Below, one piece after another: positions 45,760 through 58,259 of a DNA stretch of 64,000 nt; the first letter of the stretch is position 1; each line of letters begins with the position of its first letter. Position numbers and translations under genes: made by a program. Source of the DNA: Armigeres subalbatus (Eukaryota > Arthropoda > Insecta > Diptera > Culicidae); NCBI RefSeq assembly GCF_024139115.2, contig NC_085141.1, positions 71,899,481 through 71,963,480 on the forward strand. The letters run 5' to 3'. The notes below the pieces were generated by a model. That model did not search any database. It was not told where the DNA came from and saw only the letters and a program-made list of their open reading frames with translations.

Positions 45760-46505
45760 AATTGGTCCTGGGGTCAGGAGTTACACTGAATTGCCCGTTT
45801 TCTAAAGACAACCGCTTTCCCTTTACCCTTCCTCTTTTCTCAACGGCCATTTCACCCCCTTTGTTATCTTCTCCTAGGGATAGAAAATGTGTGTACCAAA
45901 TTTGGTTGAAATCGGTACAGGGGTTCAGAAGTTACACTAAATTGCCCGTTTTCTGAACAATACCCTCCCTTCAGACCCCTACCCCCTTATCCAAATTTCC
46001 CTCCCGTACGATCGGCTCCTCATAGTGAATATGTGTACAAAATTTGATTGAAATCGGTCCTGGGGTTGGGAGTTACACTGAGTTGCTCGTTTTCCAAAGA
46101 CAACACCTCCCCTATACCCTCCTTTTTCCAATGACCATCCCATCCCCTTTGTTATCTTTTCCTTATGATGTAGAATGTGTGTACCAAATTTGGTTGAAAT
46201 CGGTACAGGGGTTCATGATTTACTTTGAATTGCCCGTTTTCTAAACAAAACCCCTCCCTCCAGACCCCTCCCCCTTTTCAAAATACCCTCCCATATGATC
46301 GCCTCCTCGTAGTGAATATGTGTACAAAATTTGGTTTAAATCGGTCCTGGGAGTTGAAAGTTACACAGAATTGTTCGTTTTCTGAACAAAACCCTCCACC
46401 ACCTCCCCTTTTCTACGACCATCCCACCCTTTGTTAACTTCCTCTGAGGATAGAGAATGTCTGTACCAAATTTGGTTGAAATCAGCCAAGTGGTTCCAAG
46501 TAGTT
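45760..46505 (+). repeat. Tandem ~142-bp units, left arm
   Basis: The word GTTGAAATCGGTACAGGGG or GAAATCGGTCCTGGGG recurs at about 45907, 46050, 46194, 46335 and 46476. Two alternating versions (TACAGGGGTTCA and TCCTGGGGTTGG) suggest a ~284-bp higher-order unit. Before it, at about 45420-45750, lies an AT-rich stretch of TAATCATTAATCAT-like words. Confidence 0.85.
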
Positions 46506-46569
46506 AGCGAACATACATACATAGATTGGTTTTTTATATATAGAAAACCAATCTGTATGTATGTTCGCT

Positions 46570-47480
46570 AACATTCTGAACCACGATTTCAACCAAATGG
46601 TCACATTCTCTATCCTCAGGGAAGTTAACAAAGAGATGGTAATTTGAAAGGGGAGGAGATGGAGGGGTTTTGTTTAGAAAACGAACAATTCAGTGTAACT
46701 TTCAACTCCCAAGACCGATTTCAACCAAATTTTGTACACATATTCACTATGAAGAGACGATCATATGGGAGGGTAATTTGGGAAGGGGGGAGGGGTCTGG
46801 TGGGAGGGGTATTCTTCAGAAAACGGGCAATTTGGTGTAACTTCTGAACCCCTGGACCGATTTCAACCAAATTTGGTACACACATCCTCTATCCTAAGGA
46901 GAAGTTAACAAAATCATTCGGAAAGGAGGGAAGGTATGGGGGGATGGGTTGTCTTTGGAAAATGAGCAATTCAGTGTTACTCCCAACCCCCAGGACCGAT
47001 TTCAACCAATATTTTTACACATATTCAATATAAGGAGCCAATCATATGGGAGGCCGATATGGAAAACAGGGAGTGTTCTGGAGGGAGGGATATTGTTCAA
47101 ACAATCCAGTGTAACTACTGAACCCCTGAACAGATTGCAACCAAATTTGGTACACATATTCTCTATCCTAAAAAGAAGACAACAAAAGGGTAGGAAGGTC
47201 ATTGTAAAAAGGGGGACGGTGGGGGTGAGGAACTCATTAAAGTACGAAAAATCAGGATAACTGTTAATCCCCAGGTCAGATTTCAACCAGATTTGGAGAA
47301 CACAATCTCTATCCCAAAGGGAAGATAACAAAGGGGTTGAGAGAGTCATTAGGAAAAGGGAAGGACGGGGTGTATTGTTTAGTTAACTATCTTTTGGAGC
47401 TTTTGAGCCCCTCCACCAATTTGCACCAAATGTGGAACACATATTCTCTAACAAAGGAGGAAGGAAGGAAGGGCATGTGA
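46570..47480 (-). repeat. Tandem ~142-bp units, right arm (inverted)
   Basis: The same units run in the opposite direction, with CCGATTTCAACCAAATTTGG-type words at about 46712, 46857, 47001 and 47133 and a more diverged one near 47277. After it, at about 47880-48260, a ~20-bp degenerate repeat of GACATTTCCCCGAATAT-like words follows, with no match in the left half. Confidence 0.85.
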
Positions 47481-48482
47481 ATGAAACGAACGTTTTACGT
47501 ACCTTTTAAATGCATGGGTCCGTTTGAACCAAATTTGGGACACATACTCTCAATCCTAAGGGGACGATTGTAGAGGAGTTGGAGGGTCATTGAAGAAAGT
47601 GGTAAAACTACTGAACCTCTTTACCGATATCCTTAAAAATTAGGACATATATCCTTTATACTTAGCATGCGATTATAAATGGAGTTGAACGGAAACAGGA
47701 GGTGTAAAGGAGGAGTAAAGGGCGTGAGGTTAAGCATCAGTAGGTCAGCCGTGAAAAACGTAAGAGATAATGTACGATAGGCATATCTAACGTTGGGCAT
47801 ACTTTAAATTCCCCATTCTTTAGTTTAGTAATTTGTAAAATTACCCGGAAACCAATCCTTTTAGTTAAAAAAAATCACAAAAGATAAACATTTTCCCGGA
47901 AATAACATATCTCCAAAAATAACATTTTCCGCAAGTATCATATCCTTGAAAACATTTCTTCGAAAATGACATTTCGCCCGACATGAAAATTCCTCGAATA
48001 TGCCATTTCTAAAAGATTTCCGCAAATATGATAATCCCCGAAAATGTCATTTCCTCGAACGTGACATTTCCCCGAATATAACGTTCGTTTCCCCAAAAAT
48101 GACAAATTTTAAAAAATGATATTTCCACGAGTGTGACATTTCCCCGAATGTGACATTTCCTCGAATATGACATTTCGCTGAAAATGACAATTTCTCGAAA
48201 ATTACACTTCTGCGAATACTACAGTTTCGGTAAACTTTTTTTTTCTCGGTAATATAGTTTCCAAGAATATAACAAGAGTTTATTTGTCGGAATTAATGTT
48301 TTTAAAAGTGATATCTACCTTCTTTTAATCATTAGATGTTCTCAAACCAATCGTTTGAAGTATCAACAACGAAACACGGGGGTTATTGATTACCAACTGG
48401 TTTTAGCTGAATCAAATTGGCAATTCCAACAGCTGCGGAATCAAACTGGCAATCCCGGGCAAGGCCGGGTACATATAGCTAG

Positions 48483-50635
48483 TAATTCATAAAAACATTA
48501 TTGTTTAAGTAGTGAAATCAAGCGAATTTAAAACGTCCTGAGGTTGACTAGTTTTGCTAACCAGTGGCACAAATTCAAAAGAAAGTCGCAAAGGACGCAT
48601 TTCATGACAAAGGAGTGAGATCAATATATCAAAAGAAAGTCGTTTTAACTAGAATTGATCGTACAATTGAGAAACCATTTTTAAATAGTTCAAACTGTAA
48701 CATTTATACTAGGTGAAAACTGATCATGGTTTGAATTAAAATGTATCTTGTAAGTGCAGCCAAGTTCCATTACTATCCGATAGGAGCGCTGCAGTGATGG
48801 TGCCTTTCGCGTGTATTATAAAACAAGAAAACACATAGGATGATGATGATGATGATGATACTACCATCTATTGTAGCAAGGCACCTGCCGATAGCACTGG
48901 CCATATCTGACAAACGATTCGATCATGATTATACTACTGTTTGTATTTCATCAGACTCCTGTATGAAGGGCCAAAAATGGGTGGGGTGGTTCCATAAGCA
49001 GAGACACTTATGCGAATCCACGGGATAATAGAGAATCTCCTTCCAGGAGAAAGTTCGTACATACAATATTATAATCTAGCCCTCGTTTCCCAGATTGACC
49101 CAATAGATGGGGAGAAGAGCCCGCCCTTTATCCACGAGATGTTAACAGTAGGAAGTTGGCGATTCCACTCTTCCTACCCAAATCGCTTCAATCGGGTGCC
49201 CTGATGGTTTTTTTATGGCATATAATCATATAGTTTCAACATAATTTGGTAAATATATATAATGGAATTCTCTCACCAAGTTTCAATTCCATGTCCTGGA
49301 CGAGAAAGCCTCTCTTCACCTCTCTTCAAAGCCAGCTAGTTTTAGATTTATTCCTTCAGAGATAGGAAACCAATAGCTCTTCAAGAGATGTTCTGGTTTA
49401 GATCGGGGAATATGCTTCATTCTGGGTCAAAGTTCGAGAAATAGATTTCTTGATTTCTAAAAAGATGAAATAAAAAGACGGATGGCAGTATCATACATAA
49501 TAACATAATTGTTTTGATTAATATGAATATGTATTCTGACTTTTTTGCCTTTCTCGTACAACGAACTTTTTTTTCTAAAAGATTATTCTGTTTTTTTTTT
49601 CTGGTCAAAATGAGATTTTTATATCTCCATTTTTATATGTCCAAAATAACGTAATCTGGCAAAAAAAAAAACCTAAAAAAAACTTAGTTCGGAAATGTAT
49701 GATTTTTTTTTTCGTTTGTTTGAAAAACTACCACACGCACTTTGAATATTACGGAGATTATGGAGCACTGCTTGCCATTTCTGAACTGAAAGTGTATTGC
49801 CAACAACTACTGATCTGTTTCGAAGAAATTGAAAAATTTGTTCAAAATAAATTTTTTGTCGTTTTCTACGAATTCACAATAGGAAAAAAGGCGGTATTTT
49901 TGGCCAAAATTATGAATCCTGCAATAAACGGTGGTATTCATCATAAAAACATAGATAGAAAAGAAAAATATTTTTTCTGAGCCATCAATGGGGTATGGGG
50001 CCAATTTTCGGCATAGCATCGATTTTTGACATATTCTACAAAACCAACGAAATTTGGTCACTTTTTGGCTTGCAATAAGCCTGTTCGATGCTAAATAAAT
50101 TCCTAATGGTCATATACTGTATATTCGTGTCACAGACAAATGGACGCAACACAGATTTCTTAAAATGACCAAAAAAGCACTATTAGCTTCTGGTGTTGAA
50201 AATTCACGAATAATATTTATTAAACCAACAAAGGAGGGCAGAAAAGATTCAATTAGCGTCATTTTGTGACATCAACGAAATGGAGATTCATTTATTTTAT
50301 ATTTCATTAAGATTTCTTTCATAATTATAAAAAGGTATTGTGGCAAAGAGTTATTCACACTACTCAACCAACACGTTATGACACGTTATGGTTAAATCTA
50401 TAATTCGCTCCTATAATGGAGTAATGTCAAAATTGTAAATTTTGAACAACTTCCCTTCTCACTGCTTAACGCTTTTTATATGATAGATGATTTTTTCTTG
50501 AATTATGCGCAACGTTAAGGCATAACCCTTTCCCTTAAAATGTTATGTAAATTGTGTTCGTCACCAAATTCAATTAAAGTGGCATTATTAAGTAACTCAG
50601 ATTAAAATTTAAAAATAAGAAGTTTACCAAAACAC
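48483..50635. other. Unassigned; lone family ends and an ATG microsatellite
   Basis: GTGATGGTGCCTTTCGCGTG at about 48796 and TTTTGCCTTTCTCGTACA at about 49542 are isolated left ends of the GAGAAAGGCA family. A GATGAT repeat lies at 48839-48858. No supported gene. Confidence 0.4.
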
Positions 50636-51003
50636 CTGATAAATCCCCCTAGCGGTAATGTTGTCTTTCTCGTACATTATAAGAAAATGTATTTTGGCCA
50701 TAACTTTTGAGCCCATAGTCCGATGCAGCATATTTTAAATGGGGAACAATGAAACAACGTTCTCTGACGAATGAAACTTGTTGCGAGTAAATCGGTTTAG
50801 AGTAAGTGCCTAAAAAAGAGTTAAGACCATTTTTGCTCACACACATACAGACATTCACACACACGTACACACAGACATCACCTCAATTCTTCGAACTGAG
50901 TCGATCGGTATACAACACTATTAGTGTTTGGGCTTTTTTCAAATGCATTTAGAGCGATCATATAGCTTCTACGTATACTTTGTACACGAGAAAGGCAGAA
51001 ATG
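50636..51003 (+). mobile_element. GAGAAAGGCA-family element, shortest complete copy
   Basis: CTGATAAATCCCCCTAGCGG, then TCTTTCTCGTACA at the left and TGTACACGAGAAAGGCAGAAA at the right. The interior holds one TTTTGGCCATAACTTTTGAG unit, a CA-rich run at about 50838-50873, and the ACATCACCTCAATTCTTCGA block. About 365 bp in all, no ORF. Confidence 0.72.
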
Positions 51004-53396
51004 GGCAATTTTCAAAATTCATGTATCTTACAAAGTTGTGAATTTGGGCAGAATTTTATTCATGGTCCTCAAAGCTTAAGAGTTCAATAGTGTAGTGCAT
51101 GATGTTTTACTGCGGGGTATTGCGGGGTACCAAACTGTTTTGTTCGTTAAATATTGCGTAAAATATGCTTTTACAAATCTACTAAAAACTAAATTCTGGA
51201 CGGAGCTATTATTACATTATCAAGCCTATTTCTCCGGCTGAAAACCTCTTAAATAAAGCTATAATAATAATAATTATCAAGCCTATTGCATAGATCTGTT
51301 TAAGAGCTTTGTAACGATATATAAATATGTTACTTCTGAGACGAAAACATGGCAAAGCTGTCCGTTTTCCCAAAAAACGTAAAAATATAATTTCTAGGAG
51401 GGGCTAGTTTGAACGCCCCCCACCCCTCCCTAAAAAATCTAAAAAATAAAAACCGTCCTGATTATAGAAATATAGGTTATTAGCTGTGTATTCATCACAT
51501 TTTACACGCCCAAATCGAAAATTGGCCTTTTGGTAGTTTTGGCCACACCTTTATATGGGGCTGTCCTATTGTGGAATTGTGTAAAAAGGATATATGCAGT
51601 TTCTCAAACAAGTGATTCATGTATTACTAAGTTTCTATTGTACAAAATATGTTAACACTAAGATTCTAAATGTCTAATAACATTTTCGTGATTAAAATAT
51701 TGTAGGCATTAAATAGCAAGATTTTCAGATTTCTGATAATAATAATGCTTTTCATATTTGAAGAAAAATACAAAAGCAAAAAGGACAAAAATTCTATAAG
51801 AATCCAAGAATAGACAGATGAACATTTTAGTAAAACTTTGAATGTTTATAATCCTTTACTGGTTCTGAACAAATGTGCGATAATTTGCGTAGATTATAAA
51901 AGGTACTGTATTTTGGTGTGTGATGAATATTAGTAACACAAATTGACTCAAAAAACGTTCTATTAGAAGGTGATTTTTTGTCGAACAGGTCAGGTGTTGA
52001 TGATTGTTTTACAACATATGCTAAGTGTGTATGTGTTAAAGGAAAATTGAATGTGGTATAGATAAATTAAGAATTTTAATTCAGAGCCACTATTACCCTG
52101 TGATTGTGACGATCTTGATGTAAACTTTATATGATAGCATAGCATAGCATAGAACTCTTGCACAAATCGTAGTTGCAGAGCTATAGCCTATACTTTACGA
52201 TTGTGACCCCCAAATCCGGTACTGAATTCAGTCAATCCTACCCTACTCAAATGGTGAAACCATCGGAATTGACCAGAAATCTTTACAAATATTTTCGAAA
52301 TGGTTTGATGGTTGATTTCAGGCTTTAAGCGTCTAGAATATTGAGCTGGTGTTAAAATTATAGGAAGAACATATATTTATTCCCGTTGAACATAAAAGAT
52401 ATCGCTAGATATTTCGACGATCAGGTGCTAAATGCGAGCCATTTAAAAAAAAAATCCGTTCGTCTGGGTCTTTAAGGGTTAAGAAAATTTTCGGTTTTGG
52501 CATTCAGATGATGACATTTAGATATGCTTTTGGCTCAATTTGCCTAAAGGGCCTATATTTGCCTATTCGGGTGCGTAGTAAGGTTTTCAACATTGTTTTG
52601 GAAATATTAAGTTCAGGAAAATGAAGTTGCCAACTGGATATAGTTCTCTAAGAATTCATTATTAGAAAACACTTCTTACGGTTCTCAACCATTTTATTAT
52701 AAAGGCAAACATAATAGCACATTTTCTTGTCGCTAAAGCAGAAATGAAACAACTTACAGAACTTTCATTCAGACATCATCACCTAAAACCGTACCCCTGA
52801 AAGAATTAACGGATTCCATAGGGAACGACAAAGTTTGAACGCAAAAAAAAAAATAGTACATTCAATAGAAAAAAGCATATATAATCGTACAGTAATGTTT
52901 TAAATTGAAATGTATAATAATATATTGAAGTGCTACTACGTCTTAAGACATTATAATTGAATAGCTTGTGCTCTGTTTATCCGTTCCATGGTGGAAAATG
53001 CAATTCGTACATACCAGATACGATGAAATTATAAATTTTGTAAAAACTCCATACTTTCTGTCAAATAACACCTTATTGTAGACGCGGATGTAATCTTGAA
53101 ACCTTGCTGTACGTTTCAGCCTCTATTCCATTGCTCTCCATGAAACAAGGAAACTAGCCATTGCCATAGTATAAAATCTCCAGATGTGTACTTCCCGGAG
53201 ATTGGTTGCGCGATGGTATTGGGGGACCATTCAACGTACTGTCCCGGCACTTTTCGCTTTTCACAGGAATCCATTATGCTTGGTCCATCACAACTCACTA
53301 TTCACAGTCACTGGATTTTTTTTATAGATCTTACAATAAAATAAAATGACAGTCGATTTTTTTTGCGACCGTTTCCAGGCACAGTCAACTACGATC
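51004..53396. other. Unassigned; possible minus-strand ORF at 53116-53298
   Basis: The minus-strand 60-codon frame reads MDSCEKRKVPGQYVEWSPN after a short lead and looks protein-like, with a sensible start context, but I cannot link it to any family and see no exon partners. GCATA is repeated at about 52136-52152. Nothing else was recognised. Confidence 0.25.
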
Positions 53397-53835
53397 TGAT
53401 AAAACAAGAAAACACATAGGAGTAACAAAAAAGCATATAAGAGAGGTATTGGACTTTAGAGAGATAGATTTAGTTATTTCCATCAGTTCACATTGCAATA
53501 GTTTTTGAAAAAAATTTTTTTTTTCGGTTTTGAATTGTTTTTCCGAGGAATGGGGAAAAATAATGTTTTTTAACAACTCCAAAACACAATGACTGGGCCA
53601 ATTTTCAATAGAAAAAAATTAAGAAGGATTCCGCGTCGAACCTGTTGCAAGCTGAGATGTTGCAAGCAAATCAGATGAGGCATACATACATACGCAGATG
53701 AAGATATCACCCCAATTCGTCGAGCTGAGTCGATTGATACATAAAACTATGGGACTCCGAGCCTTCTATCAAAAGTCAGTTTTGGAGTGATCATATAGCC
53801 TTTATGTAGACTTAGTATACGCGGAAAGCAAAAAT
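53397..53835 (+). repeat. Diverged GAGAAAGGCA-family copy
   Basis: ATAAAACAAGAAAACACATAGGA also follows the left end at 48812. GATTCCGCGTCGAA, the ATCACCCCAATTCGTCGAGC block and ACTTAGTATACGCGGAAAGC mark the interior and right end. The left TGCCTTTCTCG word is missing. Confidence 0.65.
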
Positions 53836-53983
53836 TAGCAATTTTCATATCGCAAGTTCAAACAATATCCACCCTCTGACTAAATAAACTACATAAAATG
53901 TAATAACGTCATTAAAATAAGTTTGGTTAAAATAGGCATTCGTCTGACTGAAAATGTTTTAATGTTTTAAAATAGGATGAGCA

Positions 53984-54849
53984 TTAGAGTGGGGCGCAGT
54001 TGTATGGAAAAACGCAAACTTTGTCCGATCAAGTGAGATCAAGGTTTTTCTGAATCGTTTTGGGACCCCAATCAACTGTGCAAAATATGGGCTCGATTGG
54101 TTGCGACCTCGCATGCCGCATCGCGTTTTAAATTTACATGGAGATTAGTATGGGAAAACGTACTTTTCAACATTTTTGCTCTTAGCGGCTTCAATTTATC
54201 ATCAATCACGTGACTCATTACGTTAGCATATAGCCTAGAAGATGCCGCAGGTGGAAGGTCTACAAAAAATGTTATTACGTTTCGATAAATGATTGTTTAA
54301 ACCATGTACAAGAAATCAATGTTTCTGCCTGCATTACCGGACAACCCGTAATTATCAGAGGGCAAAACCCATTTTCCTTCTAGTCGGAATTTTTACTTTG
54401 TGAAATCATTCCGAATATCCCCATTAGCTCCAAAGTCCTACAAAATCAATAATTTTGAAATAACACTCAGTTAAATTATTGCTCCACGTAGTTCGGCAGT
54501 GCTGCCAGAATGAATGATTTTTGCAAATGGTTTGAACATTCAATCTTCGAAGCGTTATAACTTTTTTCGTGGACGCTCCAGCAACGTGCCTTCTTCAGCA
54601 AAGTTTTTTAGCATCCTTTGGGCTATACTTTAACGTAATGTGCCACTTGGTTTACGATGAACTGAAACCTCTAGTAGTAGAAATGCAAAAATATACGTTC
54701 TCCCATACTAATTTCCATACAAACTTCAAACGCGATGCGGAAAGCGAGGAAGTAACCAATCGGTCCCAAATTCTGCACAGTTGTTCAGGACCCAGAATGG
54801 CTTCGAAAAACCATTGATTTGAAAAAATGATCATGACGCCCCACTCTAA
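53984..54849. mobile_element. Foldback-type MITE, 866 bp, TTAGAGTGGGGCG ends
   Basis: TTAGAGTGGGGCG at left and CGCCCCACTCTAA at right are flanked by TGAGCA (53978-53983 and 54850-54855). Inside both ends, related inverted stretches occur (ATTAGTATGGGAAAACGTA and complement; GCATGCCGCATCGCG and complement). The open frame at 54569-54817 is an arm artefact. The duplication could be longer than the 6 bp I can be sure of. Confidence 0.75.
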
Positions 54850-55680
54850 TGAGCATATGCACAGCATGCGGAAGATTTATTTCGAAAAATGTATTAGAGG
54901 TAACTACTTTCCATCAATGGGATTCAAACCAACGAATACTGGTGCTTTTGGTAACTAAGCAACGAAGGACCTCTGTTGGCCTCCACCACTTTGCGGCCCC
55001 TAATTGTGTGGCATTAAACAGGCTTACAAACATGAGCAAACCTAACATAAATATCTCTGTTCCTATATATGACAGATCATAGCAGGCACCTTTCAAGATG
55101 TGTAGCTTAGCTTGTCAAAGAGTCGATCCACCCTTTCACATGCGGTTAGTCGCAAGAAGAATGGTGTTATTGAAGATCGGAACGATTGAAATTTCACATG
55201 ATTGGACGCACGCATTCTGTGTATCTTTTCCTGAGTTGGTGGGACGCTCGTAAGAAAAATTGTATCAAAGTTAGTGAAATAGGGTTATTTGATCATTTAA
55301 ACGATTAATGAGTTATAAAATATTCGAATAGATTCAAATATTAAGAATAGGAAATATTAATTGTATTTTATCGACTAGATTCAACCAACTCTAAACTTTG
55401 CGATAGTATTACTCATTGTCCCGCAATAGTATTTCGTGATATTTCTAGTATCCATGATTTTCCTCAAACGAAGATACGGTTGCTAGTTCGGTTGTTATGG
55501 CGTTTGTCGGTTAGCTGTTGAATTCAACTTGTAGTGTCAAAGACGCTCTGCAAGAGCGTCGGATTGAATGATTTTTCCTTCGGTTTCGACTTGTGATGTC
55601 GAAGACGCTCTGGAAGAGCGTCGGATTGAATGATTTGCTCATCGGTTTTGGTTTCTGATGTCGAAGGCGCTCTGGAGTCA

Positions 55681-55881
55681 GGTTTCAAAGGTGCCCGCGT
55701 TTTCGGGGGCACACCACTCGATACGGAAGCAACGCACAACTGTCATTTTTATTTTTTCACGCATGCTGCGACGCAGCAAAGCTGAGTCACCAAAAATTAC
55801 AGTTATCCGCCGCCTCCGTATCGAGTGGTGTGCCCCCGAAAACGCGAGCACTTTGAAGCTTGGATTCTGTCAGGAGTGACC
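55681..55881. mobile_element. TTAA foldback MITE, copy 2, left end damaged
   Basis: It shares with 7002-7222 the GCGTTTTCGGGGGCACACCA arm, the GCTGCGACGCAGCA centre and the right end GTCAGGAGTGACC followed by TTAA (55882-55885). The left end is altered (GAGTCAGGTTTC). Confidence 0.82.
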
Positions 55882-55907
55882 TTAAAAAGTCGAAGGTGCT
55901 CCACGCT

Positions 55908-56112
55908 AACTGTCATCTACTCAATGACTGAGTAAAATTGTATTGCTCTCTCTTTCTATCCCATGGAAATTTTACTCAATTTCCGTCAAAAGCAGGACAA
56001 CTCAAAACTATGAGTAATCCTGCTTTTGACAGAAATTGAGTAAAATTTCCGTGGGAAGAAAAGAGATGGCAATACAATTTTACTCAGTCACTGAGTAGGT
56101 GAAAGTTAGAAT
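55908..56112. mobile_element. Foldback MITE, ~205 bp
   Basis: The left arm with ACTGAGTAAAATTGTATTGC and GGAAATTTTACTCAATTTC is inverted in the right arm. The arms meet near 56010 around CTCAAAACTATGAG. The outer ends are CTAACTGTCATCTACTCA and TGAGTAGGTGAAAGTTAG. No ORF. Target duplication not resolved. Confidence 0.78.
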
Positions 56113-56988
56113 GTCTGGAAGAGCGCCAGCATAAGTGATTTATTTTCTTATCGGTTTCGATATGTGATGTCGAAGCTGCTGTGGTAGAGCGCCGGATTGA
56201 ATGATTTGCCCATCAGTTTTGGCTTGTGACGTCGAAGACGCTCTGGAAGAGAGTCGAAATAAGTTATTTGTTTTCTCATTGGTTTAAGTTAAACGAGTTA
56301 AAATGTCGAAAGAACTCTGGAGTAGTGCCGAAGCAAATGATTCATTTTCACATCGGTTTCCACTTGTTATGTCGAAGATGCCCGATTGAATGATTTGTTG
56401 TTCTTATCGGTTTCGACTTAACATGATTTGTTTTCGGAATAAATTATTTGTTTTTTCATCGGTTTTCTCCTGGTGTTGTCGATAGTGCTCTGGAAGAGTA
56501 TCGGATTGTTGCAGCTTTTGATGGTGAAGGTTGTGTAGAAGAGGGGCGGATTATTCGCGTCAAAGAGACGTTGACGTGGTGGACCAGCAGAACGCATCTA
56601 TTCAGATTTGAGTTTCGAAGGTGTTGTGTGAGAGCGCCGGATTGATTGGCTCAAGCTTGGAAGGCCAATGCAGAGTATGTTTAGAGAGCCACCGATATTG
56701 TTTTGACTTTCCCGTTGGAAGGTTGTATTGGATATGGTCTGCCGGTTCGAATTCTATTTGTTTTGGATGAATGCTTGATATATTTGTAAAAAATAGATTA
56801 GTAGGAATACAGCTTGAGGATCATGAACATTTTGACATTTCAGAAGGCTAAAAAATGGTCGGATTACTTTGTTTAGTAAATATCCATTTGCGTATTTGTG
56901 TGTGGATTTTGAATTGAAAAATTTAATTTGGATTGTTTTTGGATATTGGTTTTAAATGAAACATTTGATTTTGGTAAAGGCTTATTAA

Positions 56989-58255
56989 CCTTTTGTCTGT
57001 GCTCTGGGGTCAATATGACCCCAGGCCACTTTAAGTGGCTGCCATTTCTTTAGTTTTCAACCGATTCTCCTCCGAGCTCTGTCTCCTAGGTGCAAATTCG
57101 ATTGAAAAATCTTGAAAATCGCTACTGTCCTTTTCGCAAAAAACTTACTTTGTCTGTGCTCTGGGGTCAAATTGACCTCAAATTGAAATTACTATAACTA
57201 TTTTAATGTTTGGCCAATTTTGGATTTCTGGGGCTGTTTCGAAAGATAATTTAATCATCTTTCAGGTCGTTACAAAAGATTGATAGGTGGGAGGAGAACA
57301 TCGCGGGGAGGGGTTTTCGTAAAAAAGGGTACAAAAACAGTGATTTTTCACGCTTATTTTATTATATCTGAAAATCCTACCCATTTTGAACTGCACCTTT
57401 TCAAAAAAGTTATGCAGGAAGGCGTGTTCTTTGACATGAGGCATTGATTAGTTTAGCGCTTGGTCGCTAGGTGGCGGTATATTTGAATTCATTATTTTAG
57501 ACTACTCAAGTAACTCCGATATATGGAATTTTCCTCATTGTAAATATTCTTATCGCACAATTTTGAAATTGTAAAGATGACGTCTGTAACAAAGTTCATC
57601 TGGTGGGAATAGACTGTCATGTGACGAAATAAATAATAAGGAAATTTACAAATAGGCGGCGCAAGTGTACTTGCAATATTATTGCATATATGAAATATTG
57701 CTTTAGCTTGAGATCCCTCATACCTACACCCAAGTTGGATTCGGCAACATTGTTCAGGATGTCTAGCACTACAAAGCGGTGCTCAATAAAATGAGCACTT
57801 CTTCCCAAATGTGTGCGATAAGAATATTTACACTGAGGAGAATTCTATATATCGGAATATCTTGAGTAGTCTAAAATAATGAATTCAAATATACCACCAC
57901 CTGGCGGCCGAGTTCTAGACTTATCAACGCCTCATGCCAAAGCACATGCCTTCCTGCATAGCCTTTTTAAAAAAAGGTGCAGTTCAAAATGGGTAGGATT
58001 TTCGGATGTTAGTAAAATAATCATAAAAAATCACTGTTTTTATACCTTTGTTCACTAAAACCCCTCCCCGCGATGTATCCGCCCACCAATAGTCAATCTC
58101 TGGTAACGACCTGAAAGATGATTAAATTATCTTTCGAAACAGCCCAAAAAGTCCAAAATTGGCTAAACATTAAAAAAGTTATAGCAATTTCAATTTGAGG
58201 TCAATTTGACCCCAGAGCACAGACAACGTAAGTTTTTTTGAGTACAGACAGAAGG
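56989..58255. mobile_element. Large foldback element with TTAA target duplication, 1267 bp
   Basis: TTAA at 56985-56988 and 58256-58259 flanks CCTTTTGTCTGT and ACAGACAGAAGG. Inverted arms of about 550 bp follow, sharing GTGCTCTGGGGTCAA, GAAAGATAATTTAATCATCTT, CCCATTTTGAACTGCACC and ATAAGAATATTTACA words. The central ~250 bp, about 57560-57810, is largely unpaired. The left end also carries GGGGTCAATATGACCCC, a small inner palindrome. TTAA plus CC ends suggest a piggyBac-type transposase in trans; none is encoded. Confidence 0.82.
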
Positions 58256-58259
58256 TTAA

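Larger units (their letters stand above)
44938..48482. mobile_element. Two Helitron-like non-autonomous units joined head to head
   Basis: The right end has a hairpin (CCCGG/CCGGG, 48454-48469), then 9 bases and CTAG followed by T, the classic Helitron 3' end. The left end is the same in reverse: CTAG at 44938-44941 followed by GTACCCGGCCTTGCTCGG. The centre, near 46538, is a 25-bp-arm palindrome (AACATACATACATAGATTGG and complement) around TATATATAGA, which resembles Helitron 5' starts. Each half carries tandem ~142-bp units in mirror orientation. No Rep/helicase coding. The class is inferred from the termini. Confidence 0.65.
55520..56660 (+). repeat. Degenerate ~70-bp minisatellite interrupted by two foldback MITEs
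   Basis: The unit contains GATGTCGAAGACGCTCTGG, AAGAGCGTCGGATTGAATGA and a TCATCGGTTT-like word. Clear copies lie at about 55538, 55598, 55655, 56168 and 56228, with weaker ones to 56640. MITEs at 55681-55881 and 55908-56112 interrupt the array. The open frames in it are not convincing genes. Confidence 0.72.
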
